In this document: positions 8,314 through 17,023 of the stretch, one piece after another
Numbering within the stretch: the stretch's first letter is position 1
Layout of the letters: each line of letters begins with the position of its first letter
From: Microbacterium sp. NC79
GTDB lineage: Bacteria > Actinomycetota > Actinomycetes > Actinomycetales > Microbacteriaceae
DNA: 64,000 nt
NCBI RefSeq assembly: GCF_019061125.1
Contig: NZ_JAHQYI010000001.1
Span: 930,001 to 994,000 of the forward strand
Reading direction: 5' to 3'
Position numbers and translations under genes: made by a program
Notes under the pieces: model-generated
What the model saw: only the letters and a program-made list of their open reading frames with translations
Told to the model about the DNA's origin: nothing
The model's database searches: none

Positions 8314-8952
8314 CTACGGGGCAGACTCGGCGGTTTCGGGTGCAGCGGCTTCGGGGGTGCTGGTTTCGGGGGTGACGGCGGCTTCGGGGGCGAGCTCTTC
8401 ACGCAGACGCGGCTCTACGCGGTGCTCCGGGCGCAGGCCCGACTTGTCAGCGTAAAACGCGCGGATCTTGTCCATGTCGGCGGGCAGATCACCGGTGAGT
8501 TCCAGCGTCGGGCCGAGACCCGTCGTCATCGTCGTGCGGTCAACGTATCCGAGCGTCACGGGCATGCCGGTCTCGCGGGCAATGCGGTAGAAGCCGCTCT
8601 TCCAGTACGAGTGCCCCTTGCGCGTGCCGTCAGGCGTTACGACCAAGCTGAAGACTTCACCGGACTTGATACGAGAAACAACCTCATCGACGAGGCCAGC
8701 GGGATTCTTCCGGTCGACCGGAATGCCGCCGAGCTTTCGCATGATCGGCCCGCGCCAGCCCGTGAACAGGCTGTCTTTGCCGAGCCAGCGCACATCGATG
8801 CGCAGCCGCCAAGAGATCGCGAGCATGAGAACGAAATCCCAGTTCGACGTGTGCGGAGCGCCCAGCAGAATGGTCGGGCGGTCGGGGGCGGGGCGCGTCA
8901 CAAGCTTCCACCGTGACAACGACCAGTACACGCGCGCAAGGAATCGGGTCAT
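8314..8952 (-). CDS. 1-acylglycerol-3-phosphate acyltransferase-like protein (PlsC superfamily)
   Basis: 212 residues. The acyltransferase block I is seen as APHTSNWDF (near residue 33), a variant of the NHxxxxD motif with His and Asp kept, followed by GGIPVDRKNPAG and the VVTPDGTRKG block. This HTSNWD variant is typical of a small single-domain branch in actinobacteria and proteobacteria, whose acyl acceptor is not settled. The last 50 residues are rich in Glu, Pro and Thr and likely disordered. Convergent with the P-type ATPase gene, 3 nt apart. Leaderless ATG start. Confidence 0.8.
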   Translation of the reverse strand: MTRFLARVYWSLSRWKLVTRPAPDRPTILLGAPHTSNWDFVLMLAISWRLRIDVRWLGKDSLFTGWRGPIMRKLGGIPVDRKNPAGLVDEVVSRIKSGEVFSLVVTPDGTRKGHSYWKSGFYRIARETGMPVTLGYVDRTTMTTGLGPTLELTGDLPADMDKIRAFYADKSGLRPEHRVEPRLREELAPEAAVTPETSTPEAAAPETAESAP

Positions 8953-8958
8953 CTTTCC

Positions 8959-8964
8959 ACGCTA
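8959..8964 (-). promoter_or_regulatory. -10 box TAGCGT, leaderless
   Basis: On the minus strand, 6 nt (GGAAAG) before the ATG at 8952. Confidence 0.5.
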
Positions 8965-9061
8965 CGACACCCGCTGAGGTCCTAAGGGCGAGATTGCGGC
9001 AATACCGATCACGATTAGCGCACGCTTTGTGATGCGTGTGCTGAGTGTCGGTGCCCGCTTG

Positions 9062-9067
9062 TATCGT
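9062..9067 (+). promoter_or_regulatory. -10 box TATCGT, leaderless
   Basis: Seven nt before the ATG at 9075; it argues against an earlier in-frame GTG at 9045, which would lie upstream of the box. Confidence 0.5.
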
Positions 9068-9074
9068 CGTGCGC

Positions 9075-9473
9075 ATGGCGACCCTGAGCGACGTGCGGCG
9101 AATTGCAGCTGAGCTGCCCGGCAGCGAAGAGCGCGCCACAACGGGCGGTGCAGCCTGGTTTGTGCGTAACAAGATCTTCGCGTGGGAGGGCCATCCCTGG
9201 CCGAGCATTCCAGCGGCCGCGCGCGAAATCATCGCGAACGAACTCGTTCTTGTCGTTAAAATATCCGACCAGATTGAGGCCCGCGCGTTACGGCACATGA
9301 ATCCCGCCGTCTTTCTGCCCGAAACGACGAAGTGGTCGGAACCAAAGATCGCGTTCCGCATGGAGGGGATCGACGTCGACCACTTGGGGGAGTTGGTCAT
9401 CGAGGCGTGGCGCCTCCAAGCACCGCAATACTTGCGCCGCGAATACGACGCCCAACACCCCGCGGTCAATTAG
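9075..9473 (+). CDS. MmcQ/YjbR family protein
   Basis: 132 residues. The pattern ELPGSEERATTGGAAWFVRNKIFAWEG at the start and the W-S-E-P-K-I-A-F block later match the MmcQ/YjbR (CyaY-like double-wing) fold. Some members bind DNA, but no specific function is established for this type. Its stop codon overlaps the end of a transporter remnant on the other strand. Confidence 0.75.
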   Translation: MATLSDVRRIAAELPGSEERATTGGAAWFVRNKIFAWEGHPWPSIPAAAREIIANELVLVVKISDQIEARALRHMNPAVFLPETTKWSEPKIAFRMEGIDVDHLGELVIEAWRLQAPQYLRREYDAQHPAVN

Positions 9474-9654
9474 CCGGCTCGATAGCCTCAGCCAGATTCG
9501 CTGTCGCGGCGACCGACTCGACGTCGACAGGGTCTAGCAGACGCGACATCAACAGGCTCGCGGCGCAGCCGAGCATGACGATGGCGGCGCTCACGATCAG
9601 CAGACGGTAATCCAGCACCAATGCGAGGCCGGCACCGGTGGCGAGTGACGCAGT
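9466..9654 (-). pseudogene. C-terminal remnant of a membrane transporter
   Basis: On the minus strand an open frame ending with TGA at 9466-9468 encodes about 60 residues that look like the last helices of a major facilitator: a helix LATGAGLALVLDYRL, a second helix LLIVSAAIVMLGCAAS, then a polar tail ending AEAIEPAN. There is no start codon; upstream the frame runs into a 14-bp tandem repeat, and since 14 is not a multiple of three, coding sense is lost. I read it as the tail of a transporter whose 5' part has been lost. The parent family is inferred from hydropathy only. Confidence 0.5.
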
Positions 9655-9710
9655 GGAACCCGAGCAGCGGAACCCGAGCAGCGGAACCCGAGCAACGGAA
9701 CCCGAGCAGG
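9655..9710. repeat. four copies of a 14-bp tandem repeat
   Basis: GGAACCCGAGCAGC-type units start at 9655, 9669, 9683 and 9697 with one or two base differences. Two further GGAACCAGG words follow at about 9725 and 9756. Confidence 0.85.
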
Positions 9711-9782
9711 GGCATCATGGGGGCGGAACCAGGAATGACGGATCCAGGAAGCAGGAGCGGACGGAACCAGGGGGGCCCGACA

Positions 9783-9814
9783 TGTGACGGCGTATTGCGG
9801 CATGTGTCGTCACA
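9783..9814. promoter_or_regulatory. inverted repeat TGTGACG...CGTCACA before the sulfurtransferase gene
   Basis: Arms at 9783-9789 and 9808-9814 match perfectly. The same half-site core (GTGAC/GTCAC) recurs in front of the ABC operon at 10712-10829, suggesting one regulator for both. Inference; no regulator gene is in the window. Confidence 0.4.
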
Positions 9815-9851
9815 AAGCGCACCGCGTCCGTGGTGGAGTGACGATGCTGGG

Positions 9852-10703
9852 GTGACACTCATCACTCCGGACGAACTCGTGGCCCTCAGGCAAACGGGTG
9901 CCGGAGTATGTCTGCTTGACGTGCGGTGGCGCCTGGACGAGCCCGAGGGGCGTCCGGCATATCTAGATGGCCACATCCCGGGCGCGATCTACGTCGACCT
10001 GGAGGCAGAACTTGCCGAGCGGCCAGACCCGCAGTGGGGGCGGCATCCGTTGCCCACCCACCGCAGGCTGCAGCGCGCCGCACGACGATGGGGCCTCCAG
10101 CCCGACGACATTGTGGTCATCTACGACGACCTGCAGTCGGTTGCCGCGGCTCGTGCCTGGTGGCTCCTGGTGAACTCGTCGGTCGCCGACGTGCGCATCC
10201 TCGATGGCGGGCTTCGAGCCTGGCTCGCGGCCGGGTATGACCTGGTGACGGGGGATGCGCAGCCGCCACCTGGCACTGCGATTCTCAGCCCGCTCACGGC
10301 ACCGATTGTCGGTATTGATCGCGTGGATCCGCCTGCACCCGGAACCATCCTGCTCGACGTGCGTGCGCCGGAGCGGTATCGGGGCGCACCGGCGACGGGG
10401 GAGCGCGTGAGCGGGCACATTCCGGGTGCCATCAATCTGCCAACGACCACCCACCTGGATGCCGGACGGTTCCGTTCTCCTGAGGTCATTTCGCGACTGT
10501 TCGCGGCACAGGGCATCGGAGCACAGACGCAGGCCATCGCCTATTGCGGTTCCGGTATCGCCGCCACCCACACGATCTTCGCGGGCTGGCTCATCGGCCT
10601 CGACATTGCGCTCTTTCCCGGCGGCTGGTCACAGTGGCAGCACGCCCGCGGGCGCTGGGCAGTCGAGGGCGACGCCGCAGACGGTACCCGCACGCGTATC
10701 TAG
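9852..10703 (+). CDS. two-domain sulfurtransferase (thiosulfate/3-mercaptopyruvate type rhodanese)
   Basis: 283 residues from the GTG at 9852, the normal size for this family; the frame is open further upstream but that part is repeat-rich and unlike rhodanese. The N-terminal domain (1-130) begins ITPDELVALRQTG and includes DGHIPGAIYVDLE; the C-terminal domain (about 150-283) carries the active-site loop CGSGIAAT with Cys232. CGSG loops favour mercaptopyruvate or thiosulfate as donor. It transfers sulfane sulfur to thiophilic acceptors. Its gene lies 147 nt before the ABC operon on the same strand and shares GTGAC-type repeats with it, so a joint sulfur-related role is possible. Confidence 0.85.
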   Translation: MTLITPDELVALRQTGAGVCLLDVRWRLDEPEGRPAYLDGHIPGAIYVDLEAELAERPDPQWGRHPLPTHRRLQRAARRWGLQPDDIVVIYDDLQSVAAARAWWLLVNSSVADVRILDGGLRAWLAAGYDLVTGDAQPPPGTAILSPLTAPIVGIDRVDPPAPGTILLDVRAPERYRGAPATGERVSGHIPGAINLPTTTHLDAGRFRSPEVISRLFAAQGIGAQTQAIAYCGSGIAATHTIFAGWLIGLDIALFPGGWSQWQHARGRWAVEGDAADGTRTRI

Positions 10704-10711
10704 TCGGCGTT

Positions 10712-10752
10712 TTGTGACGTGGCGTGACGACACGTTTCGCACCGTGTCACAA
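10712..10752. promoter_or_regulatory. inverted repeat TTGTGAC...GTCACAA upstream of the ABC operon
   Basis: Perfect 7-bp arms at 10712-10718 and 10746-10752, with a further GTGAC and an ACACG...CGTGT pair between them. Lies roughly 50-90 nt before the probable -10 box, an activator-like position. Confidence 0.45.
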
Positions 10753-10799
10753 CGTGAAACTGCGTGACTTTTTGCGTTTCGGCGAGCGAACAGTGCTCC

Positions 10800-10829
10800 T
10801 AGCGTGGACACCCTCGTGACAGTCACGAG
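10800..10829 (+). promoter_or_regulatory. -10 box TAGCGT and palindromic operator of the SBP/ABC/LLM operon
   Basis: TAGCGT at 10800-10805 is followed at 10813-10829 by CTCGTGACAGTCACGAG, 8-bp arms around a single A, right at the expected transcription start. That is a repressor-like operator position. ACAGGAGGACC before the ATG at 10851 is a strong ribosome-binding site. Confidence 0.55.
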
Positions 10830-10850
10830 ATCCACGACAGGAGGACCCTC

Positions 10851-12485
10851 ATGCCCCGCACCGCCATCCGCGCGATCGCCGGTACCGCCATGTTCGCAAC
10901 GGCGTTGTCCCTCATGTCGTGCGCCTCTGCGCCGACGCCCGGTGGCGAAGCCGCCGAGGTCGGATCCCCGGTCGCCGGTGGGTCGCTGGTTTACCTCGAA
11001 TATCAGCCGTACACGAACCTCTACCCGCCGCAGGGTGGCTTTTACCCGAACGGCGCGCTGCTCAACAACATCACAGCCCGACTCACGTGGCAGAACCCCG
11101 AAACACTTGAGATCGAGCCGTGGGTGGCCTCGGACTGGAGCGTAAACGCGGACGCCACGGAATACACGTTCAACCTGCGCGACGACGTCACGTTCTCGGA
11201 CGGCACCGTGCTCGATGCGGCGGCCGTGGCAAAGAACTTCGATGTCTACGGTCTCGGCGACGCAGAAAAGGGCCTCACGGTTTCGGAAGCGATCAACAAC
11301 TACGCATCGAGCGAGGTTGTCGATGCCGACACGGTGACGTTCCGCTTCTCCGCTCCCGCGCCCGGCTTCCTGCAGGCAACCTCAACCAACAATTCAGGGC
11401 TGCTCTCGCCGGAAACCCTCGATCGCACCCTGGAAGAGCTCGGGGCGGGCAACGCCACAGACATCATCGGTGCCGGCCCTTTCGTGGTCTCTGACGAGAA
11501 GCTCGGCACCGAAATCACACTGACGGCGCGTGAGGACTATGACTGGGCGCCGGAAAGCCTGGAGCATGACGGTCGCGCGTACCTGGATGAGGTCAAGATC
11601 CTGATCACGCCGGAAGACTCGGTGCGCATCGGATCGCTCCTTGCCGGTCAAGCCGACTACATCCGTTACGTGCAGTCGTTCGATGAGCCGCGCGTCGAAT
11701 CGAGCGGATTCACGCTGTACGCACCGCAAACACGCGGCGTGAACAACTCGCTCAGCCTGCGGTTCACGAACCCGATCCTGAGTGATCTGAAGGTTCGGCA
11801 GGCGTTGGTCGCTGCCGTCAACGCACAAGAGGTGGTCGACACGGTGTTCACCGCGAACTATCCGGTGGCAACCTCCGCGCTGAGCGCGACGGCTCTCGGC
11901 TACGTCGACCACAGCGCCGACTACGCCTTCGATGCGGAACGTGCCGAGAAGCTTCTTGATGAGGCGGGCTGGACGCTCGGCAGCGATGGCATCCGCGAGA
12001 AGGACGGCGTGAAGCTCTCGCTCGACGTGTACGAGGCTAAGCCGCAACCGCAGTCGAAGCAGACGCTCGAACTCGTGTCACAGCAGTTGAAGAAGGTTGG
12101 CGTTGAGTTGAACGTGCTTTCTGGCGATGCCGGAACCTACGCGGAAGACATCAAAGATGCGCTGAAGACCCCGCTGTACCACTCGATGGTCGGACGCGCG
12201 GATTACGACGTCATCAAGAGTCAGTACCACTCGAAGAACCGCAACACGCTGCTCTCCAACGACGCCGAACTTGACCGCCTCCTGGAGGTCGTCGCTTCCG
12301 AGCCTGATGCCGCCAAGCGTGCCGAGGCGACGGCAGCCGTTCAGCAGTACCTCGTTGACCAGGCGTATGTGATTCCGCTGTTCGAAGAACCGCAGGTGTA
12401 CGGTGCCGCGCCCTACGTGCACGGCATCAGCTTCGAGTCGGTTGCGCGTCCCAGCTTCTATGACGTCTGGCTGAGTGCGCACTAA
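10851..12485 (+). CDS. ABC transporter substrate-binding lipoprotein, peptide/SBP_bac_5 type (KPN_01854-like)
   Basis: 544 residues. The N-terminus has a basic start, a hydrophobic stretch and the lipobox LMSC, so it should be a lipid-anchored extracellular binding protein. The body has family 5 signatures: ITARLTWQNPETLEIEPWVASDWSVN, YTFNLRDDVTFSDGT and AADVVAKNFD-like AAAVAKNFDVYG. Together with the following genes it resembles a conserved set described around Klebsiella KPN_01854-01858, for which the substrate is not established. First gene of an operon whose members all overlap; strong AGGAGG-type site upstream. Confidence 0.85.
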   Translation: MPRTAIRAIAGTAMFATALSLMSCASAPTPGGEAAEVGSPVAGGSLVYLEYQPYTNLYPPQGGFYPNGALLNNITARLTWQNPETLEIEPWVASDWSVNADATEYTFNLRDDVTFSDGTVLDAAAVAKNFDVYGLGDAEKGLTVSEAINNYASSEVVDADTVTFRFSAPAPGFLQATSTNNSGLLSPETLDRTLEELGAGNATDIIGAGPFVVSDEKLGTEITLTAREDYDWAPESLEHDGRAYLDEVKILITPEDSVRIGSLLAGQADYIRYVQSFDEPRVESSGFTLYAPQTRGVNNSLSLRFTNPILSDLKVRQALVAAVNAQEVVDTVFTANYPVATSALSATALGYVDHSADYAFDAERAEKLLDEAGWTLGSDGIREKDGVKLSLDVYEAKPQPQSKQTLELVSQQLKKVGVELNVLSGDAGTYAEDIKDALKTPLYHSMVGRADYDVIKSQYHSKNRNTLLSNDAELDRLLEVVASEPDAAKRAEATAAVQQYLVDQAYVIPLFEEPQVYGAAPYVHGISFESVARPSFYDVWLSAH

Positions 12486-13456
12486 TGCGGTACATCACAC
12501 GACGTGTCGGGCAGGCGGCGATCGTTCTGGTCGCCGCCTTCACGGCCACGTTCTTCCTGCTGCAGGCGCTGCCGGGAGACGCGATTCTGATCAAGTATGA
12601 GAACCCGGAACTCGGACTCACGCCAGAACAGATCGCCTCGATCCGTGTCGCTTACGGAGCCGACACCCCCGCGTGGGAGCAATATCTGCACACGCTGGCT
12701 GGCTACCTCACCGGCGATTTCGGCTACTCCACCCAGTACGGCACCGGCGTGCTGCGGCTCATCGCCGAAGCGCTCCCGGAAACTCTCGCGCTCGCGGGGT
12801 GGGGCTTCACACTCGCGGTCGTTCTCGCATTCGCCCTCGCGTTCCTGGCAACGCTCGCACCATTCGCGTGGCTGCGCTCGGCGTTGCACTCGCTGCCAGC
12901 GCTGCTGGTTGCCGTCCCCGTGTTCTGGATCGGAATCCTGCTCATCCAAACCTTCTCGTTCGGGCTCGGCTGGGTACCGATCATCGGAGCCGACCCCGTA
13001 CAGGCGCTCATTCTGCCGGTGATCACCCTCGCGGTTCCGATCTCCGCTCCGCTTGCGCAAATCCTGTTGCGCAGCATCGATGAGGTCAGCCTGCAACCGT
13101 TCATCACGGTCATTCGGGCAAAGGGGGCGGCACCGTGGTGGGTGCTCACGCGCTCGGTGCTGCGCAACGCAATTCTGCCGACCATCACGATTGCCGGCAT
13201 CCTGTTCGGCGAGCTCATCGGCGGCGCGGTCGTCACCGAGACGGTGTTCGGCCGCAACGGCATCGGACGGTTGACGGAACAGGCGGTCGCCAATCAAGAC
13301 ATTCCGGTGTTGCAGGGGGTGGTGCTGCTGGCAGCTCTCACCTTCGTGATCGTGAACCTCATCGTCGATCTCGTCTTCCCGCTGCTCGACCCACGACTGC
13401 GTACTGGGCGCGTCACGCGTGCCGTCATCGCACACCGAGAGGAGGCGCTCGTATGA
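12485..13456 (+). CDS. ABC transporter permease, DppB type
   Basis: 323 residues, six membrane helices, the first right at the N-terminus (VGQAAIVLVAAFTATFFLLQALPGD). The permease EAA-like loop is seen as TVIRAKGAAPWWVLTRSVLRNAILPTI, which docks on the ATPase. Overlaps the preceding stop by one base (TAATG), implying translational coupling. It forms the channel with the DppC-type partner encoded next. Confidence 0.88.
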   Translation: MRYITRRVGQAAIVLVAAFTATFFLLQALPGDAILIKYENPELGLTPEQIASIRVAYGADTPAWEQYLHTLAGYLTGDFGYSTQYGTGVLRLIAEALPETLALAGWGFTLAVVLAFALAFLATLAPFAWLRSALHSLPALLVAVPVFWIGILLIQTFSFGLGWVPIIGADPVQALILPVITLAVPISAPLAQILLRSIDEVSLQPFITVIRAKGAAPWWVLTRSVLRNAILPTITIAGILFGELIGGAVVTETVFGRNGIGRLTEQAVANQDIPVLQGVVLLAALTFVIVNLIVDLVFPLLDPRLRTGRVTRAVIAHREEALV

Positions 13457-14364
13457 GTACCTCCACTGTGACCTCGGCGGTTGCCGAGCAAGACATCGTT
13501 GCTCAGGCAGATGTTACGGAACAACTCGCCACCACCGCGCAACCCGCGACGACGGCGCGGCGCCGCTTTGTGGTTCCGCCCATCGGCCTCATTTTGGCAA
13601 CCATCGTGCTGCTCCTCGTCGTCGCGTGGGCGTTTGCTCCCGCCCTGTTTACCGGCCACGACCCGCTCACGGGCGTGCCCGCTGAGAAGCTCCAGGCACC
13701 CAGCATCGTGCACCCCTTCGGCACCGATTCTCTCGGTCGCGACCTGCTCGCCCGCGTGATCTATGGTTCCGTCCACTCGCTCACCGGCGCGCTCATCGCC
13801 GTGCTGGTGGGGCTCGTTGTCGGCACCGGGCTCGGCGTTATCGCTGGCTCCCTCGGCGGCATCGTCGATGACATCGTGATGCGGATCGTCGATGTGCTGC
13901 TGTCGATTCCGTCACTGCTGCTGTCGCTGTCGATCATTATTCTGCTGGGCTTCGGAACCGTGAATGCGGCGATTGCCGTCGGTATCGGCTCCATCGCCGC
14001 GTTCGCGCGCCTCGTGCGCAGCGAGGTGGTGAAGGTGCGGGCCAGCGACTACGTTGAGGCGGCGTTCGGAAGCGGCGGAACCACCCTGCAAGTGCTCACG
14101 CGGCATGTGCTGCCGAACTCGCTGACGTCGGTGTTTGCTCTGGCGGCACTGCAGTTCGGTACCGCAATCCTCGCGATCTCCACCCTCGGCTTCCTGGGCT
14201 ACGGTGCACCGCCGCCGACGCCCGAATGGGGCCTGCTCATCGCGGAGGGGCGCAACTACGTGGCAACCGCGTGGTGGTTGACCACCCTGCCCGGACTCAT
14301 CGTTGTCGCGGTTGTGGTCAGCGCCAACCGGGTCAGCTCGGCCCTGGGAAGGAAGACCTCATGA
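13453..14364 (+). CDS. ABC transporter permease, DppC type
   Basis: 303 residues from an ATG overlapping the previous stop by four bases (ATGA); an earlier in-frame start would run far into the DppB gene. After a 35-residue Ala/Thr-rich cytoplasmic lead come six helices and the motif HPFGTDSLGRDLLARVIYGS typical of DppC. EAA loop: VKVRASDYVEAAFGSGGTTLQVLTRHVLPN. Partner of the preceding permease. Confidence 0.88.
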   Translation: MSTSTVTSAVAEQDIVAQADVTEQLATTAQPATTARRRFVVPPIGLILATIVLLLVVAWAFAPALFTGHDPLTGVPAEKLQAPSIVHPFGTDSLGRDLLARVIYGSVHSLTGALIAVLVGLVVGTGLGVIAGSLGGIVDDIVMRIVDVLLSIPSLLLSLSIIILLGFGTVNAAIAVGIGSIAAFARLVRSEVVKVRASDYVEAAFGSGGTTLQVLTRHVLPNSLTSVFALAALQFGTAILAISTLGFLGYGAPPPTPEWGLLIAEGRNYVATAWWLTTLPGLIVVAVVVSANRVSSALGRKTS

Positions 14365-15992
14365 GCCTGCTCGACATTTCTGACCTCGTCGTCTCGTACC
14401 GCGCCGGTCGCGAGCGCCGCCAGGCCCTGCACGGTGTCTCGCTCCGCATCGCGGAGGGAGAGGCAACGGCGCTCGTCGGTGAGTCCGGTTCTGGCAAGAC
14501 GACGACAGCGCAGGCCGTGCTTGGCTTACTGCCAGCCGGCGCCCGGATCGACTCCGGAACCATTGCGCTCGGTGAGCAGGTCATCTCGACCTGGCCGGAG
14601 CGACGGCTGGCCACGGTGCGCGGGGCGCACATCGGCCTGATTCCGCAAGACCCGGTTTCTTCACTTGACCCGGTGCGCACGATCGGCGTGCAGGTGGGGG
14701 AGATCCTTCGCGTGCACGGCGAACGGGATCGTCCAACAATCCGCAAGCGGGTGCTGGAGTTGCTCGACCGCGTCGGCCTAGACGACCCGGTACGCCGGGC
14801 TGCGCAATACCCGCACCAACTGTCCGGCGGCATGCGCCAGCGCGTGCTGATTGCGACCGCCGTCGCCCTGCAACCACGGCTATTGATCGCCGATGAGCCG
14901 ACCAGCGCGCTTGACGCCACCGTCGCCCGCCGCATTCTCGACCTGATCGATGAACTGCGCGCCGAGCAAGGCACCGCCGTGCTTCTGGTGACGCACGACC
15001 TCGCGGTCGCCGCCTCCCGCGCTGACCGCCTCGTGGTTCTCAACGGCGGGCGAGTCGTTGAAGCGGGGGCTGCCCGAGACATTCTGCAAAACCCGCAGGA
15101 TGCCTACACCCGCCAACTGCTCGCGGATGCTCCGGCGCTCGCGGCAGAGGGGTTCCGGCGCATTCCGGCACCGCTGTACCTGCGCGAAGCCGCCGTCGTT
15201 GCCGCCGAAAAAGTGAATGCGATCGAGGTGAGTTCGCTGACGAAGACATTCCACACTCGTGGGGCGAGCGATTTCCGTGCGGTGGATGACGTGTCGTTTG
15301 CGGTGCGCCGCGGAACCACGCATGCGCTGGTGGGGGAATCCGGGTCAGGTAAAACCACAACGGCACGCATCATTGCCGGGTTCTTGCGCCCCGACGGTGG
15401 CACCGTCAGCGTCGCTGATCGTGACGTCACGGCGCTTGCGGGGCGAGAGCTTCGCGATTACCGTCGCACGCTCCAACTCGTGTATCAGAACCCGTTTTCG
15501 TCGTTGGATCCGCGTCAGCGCATCGCAAACATCGTGGCGGAACCACTGCACAACTTCGGGGTCGGTACGCGAACGGAGCGCACGCAGCGCGTGGCTGACC
15601 TGATCGACCGCGTTGCGCTGCCTGCTTCGGTGCTGACCCGCACGGCGGCCGAGCTTTCCGGAGGACAGCGTCAGCGCGTCGCGATTGCTCGGGCGCTGGC
15701 CGCCCACCCGCAGGTGGTGGTGCTCGACGAGGCCGTTTCAGCCCTCGACGTGACCGTGCAGGCGCGCATTCTCGAGCTCCTTGTCAGCCTCCAGCACGAG
15801 CTGGGGCTGACCTACCTGTTCATTTCGCACGACCTGTCGGTGGTGCGCTCTCTCAGCCACACGGTGTCGGTCATGCAGCGCGGTCGCGTTGTCGAATCCG
15901 GCACCACCGAGGCCATCTTTACGCAACCCACACACGACTACACGAAGGAACTGCTTGGCGCTGTTCCTTCCCGATCGGAGGTATTGGCATGA
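14361..15992 (+). CDS. fused dual ABC ATPase (DppD-DppF type)
   Basis: 543 residues with two complete nucleotide-binding domains in one chain: Walker A GESGSGKTTTAQ (near 41) and GESGSGKTTTAR (near 330), signatures LSGGMRQRV and LSGGQRQRV, Walker B LLIADEPTSALD and VVLDEAVSALD. The second Walker B has Glu-Ala-Val instead of Glu-Pro-Thr, a change that keeps the catalytic Glu. It energises the import complex from the cytoplasmic side. ATGA overlap with the permease gene defines the start. Confidence 0.88.
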   Translation: MSLLDISDLVVSYRAGRERRQALHGVSLRIAEGEATALVGESGSGKTTTAQAVLGLLPAGARIDSGTIALGEQVISTWPERRLATVRGAHIGLIPQDPVSSLDPVRTIGVQVGEILRVHGERDRPTIRKRVLELLDRVGLDDPVRRAAQYPHQLSGGMRQRVLIATAVALQPRLLIADEPTSALDATVARRILDLIDELRAEQGTAVLLVTHDLAVAASRADRLVVLNGGRVVEAGAARDILQNPQDAYTRQLLADAPALAAEGFRRIPAPLYLREAAVVAAEKVNAIEVSSLTKTFHTRGASDFRAVDDVSFAVRRGTTHALVGESGSGKTTTARIIAGFLRPDGGTVSVADRDVTALAGRELRDYRRTLQLVYQNPFSSLDPRQRIANIVAEPLHNFGVGTRTERTQRVADLIDRVALPASVLTRTAAELSGGQRQRVAIARALAAHPQVVVLDEAVSALDVTVQARILELLVSLQHELGLTYLFISHDLSVVRSLSHTVSVMQRGRVVESGTTEAIFTQPTHDYTKELLGAVPSRSEVLA

Positions 15993-17023
15993 CCGCTCCC
16001 ACCCTCGCGTTCTTCACGCGACTTCTCGACGACGCACCGCCCGCCGAGCGCTACCGTCTCGCAACCGAACAGATCCAGCACGCTGAACGCTTCGGCGTCG
16101 GCCGCGTCTGGGTCGCGCAACACCACTTCCGTGCCGCGGAAGGCGGGCTGCCTTCCCCCTTCGTATTCCTCACGCATGCTGGCGCGCACACCTCGACCAT
16201 CCGCCTCGCCACCGGCATCATCACGCTGCCGCTGGAAGATGCGGTGAAGGTGGCGGAGGATTCCGCCGTTGCCGATCTGCTCACCGGCGGGCGCATCGAC
16301 CTCGGTATGGGCAGCGGCGGAACGCCCTCCTCCTTCCTGCCGTTCGGACAAGACCCGGCCAATAAGGCCGCGGTCTTCGACGACAAGCTCGCCCTGTTGC
16401 GCGGCGCCTACCGCGGCAATGAACTGCCGGGTGCGAACCACCTGTACCCGGCGGCGCCGCACCTCGATGAGCGCATTTGGCAGGCCACGTTCTCTGCGTT
16501 TGGTGGCGCTCGCGCCGGTGCCGCTGGCGATGGACTGTTGCTATCGCGCACGCAACCGCGCCCTGTTGACGCCCCGACGGCCTCGCTTGCCGACATCCAG
16601 GTTCCGATCATCGAGCAGTATCGCGGCGCTCTGCCTGACGACACAGCCCCGCGCATCACCGCATCCCGCACAGTGTTCGTCGCCGACAGCCGCGAGGAAG
16701 CGCTCCGGTTTGCCGAGATCGGATTGACGCGCGCCGTCGCCGGCTTCCGTCGCCAGGGTCAGGCGATCGTCGGAGACACCCTGGAGGACTACATCCGCGG
16801 TACCGATACGCACATCGGAACCCCGGAGCAGGTCGCCGAGTCGTTGGCCGCCGATGCAACGCTCGCGCACGCGACTGAAATTGCCTTTCAGGTGCACTCT
16901 GTCGATGCTCCGCACGAGCACATTCTGCGCTCGATCGAACTGTTTGCCACCGAGGTTGCGCCCCAGCTGGGGTGGGCCAGAACCGAACCCGCGCTCGCTG
17001 GCGCAGGGCAGGAGATTTCATGA
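15989..17023 (+). CDS. luciferase-like FMN-dependent monooxygenase (KPN_01858 family-like)
   Basis: 344 residues of the LLM fold: TPTLAFFTRLL start, the segment ERFGVGRVWVAQHHF (His-His of the family), IRLATGIITLPLEDAVKVAEDSAVADLLTGGRIDLGMGSGG, and a C-terminal NTPEQVAES-like GTPEQVAESLAADATLA. These enzymes use reduced flavin and oxygen to oxidise substrates, often cleaving C-S or oxidising C-N bonds. Its place directly behind an importer suggests it attacks the imported compound. ATGA overlap with the ATPase gene. Substrate unknown. Confidence 0.82.
   Translation: MTAPTLAFFTRLLDDAPPAERYRLATEQIQHAERFGVGRVWVAQHHFRAAEGGLPSPFVFLTHAGAHTSTIRLATGIITLPLEDAVKVAEDSAVADLLTGGRIDLGMGSGGTPSSFLPFGQDPANKAAVFDDKLALLRGAYRGNELPGANHLYPAAPHLDERIWQATFSAFGGARAGAAGDGLLLSRTQPRPVDAPTASLADIQVPIIEQYRGALPDDTAPRITASRTVFVADSREEALRFAEIGLTRAVAGFRRQGQAIVGDTLEDYIRGTDTHIGTPEQVAESLAADATLAHATEIAFQVHSVDAPHEHILRSIELFATEVAPQLGWARTEPALAGAGQEIS

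Noticed and set aside
9655..9710. Possible CRISPR array
   Set aside because: Units are 14 bp in direct tandem with no spacers.
10712..10752. CRP/GlxR-type site TGTGA-N6-TCACA
   Set aside because: Half-sites resemble it, but the spacing is far larger than 6 nt, so I report it only as an unassigned palindrome.
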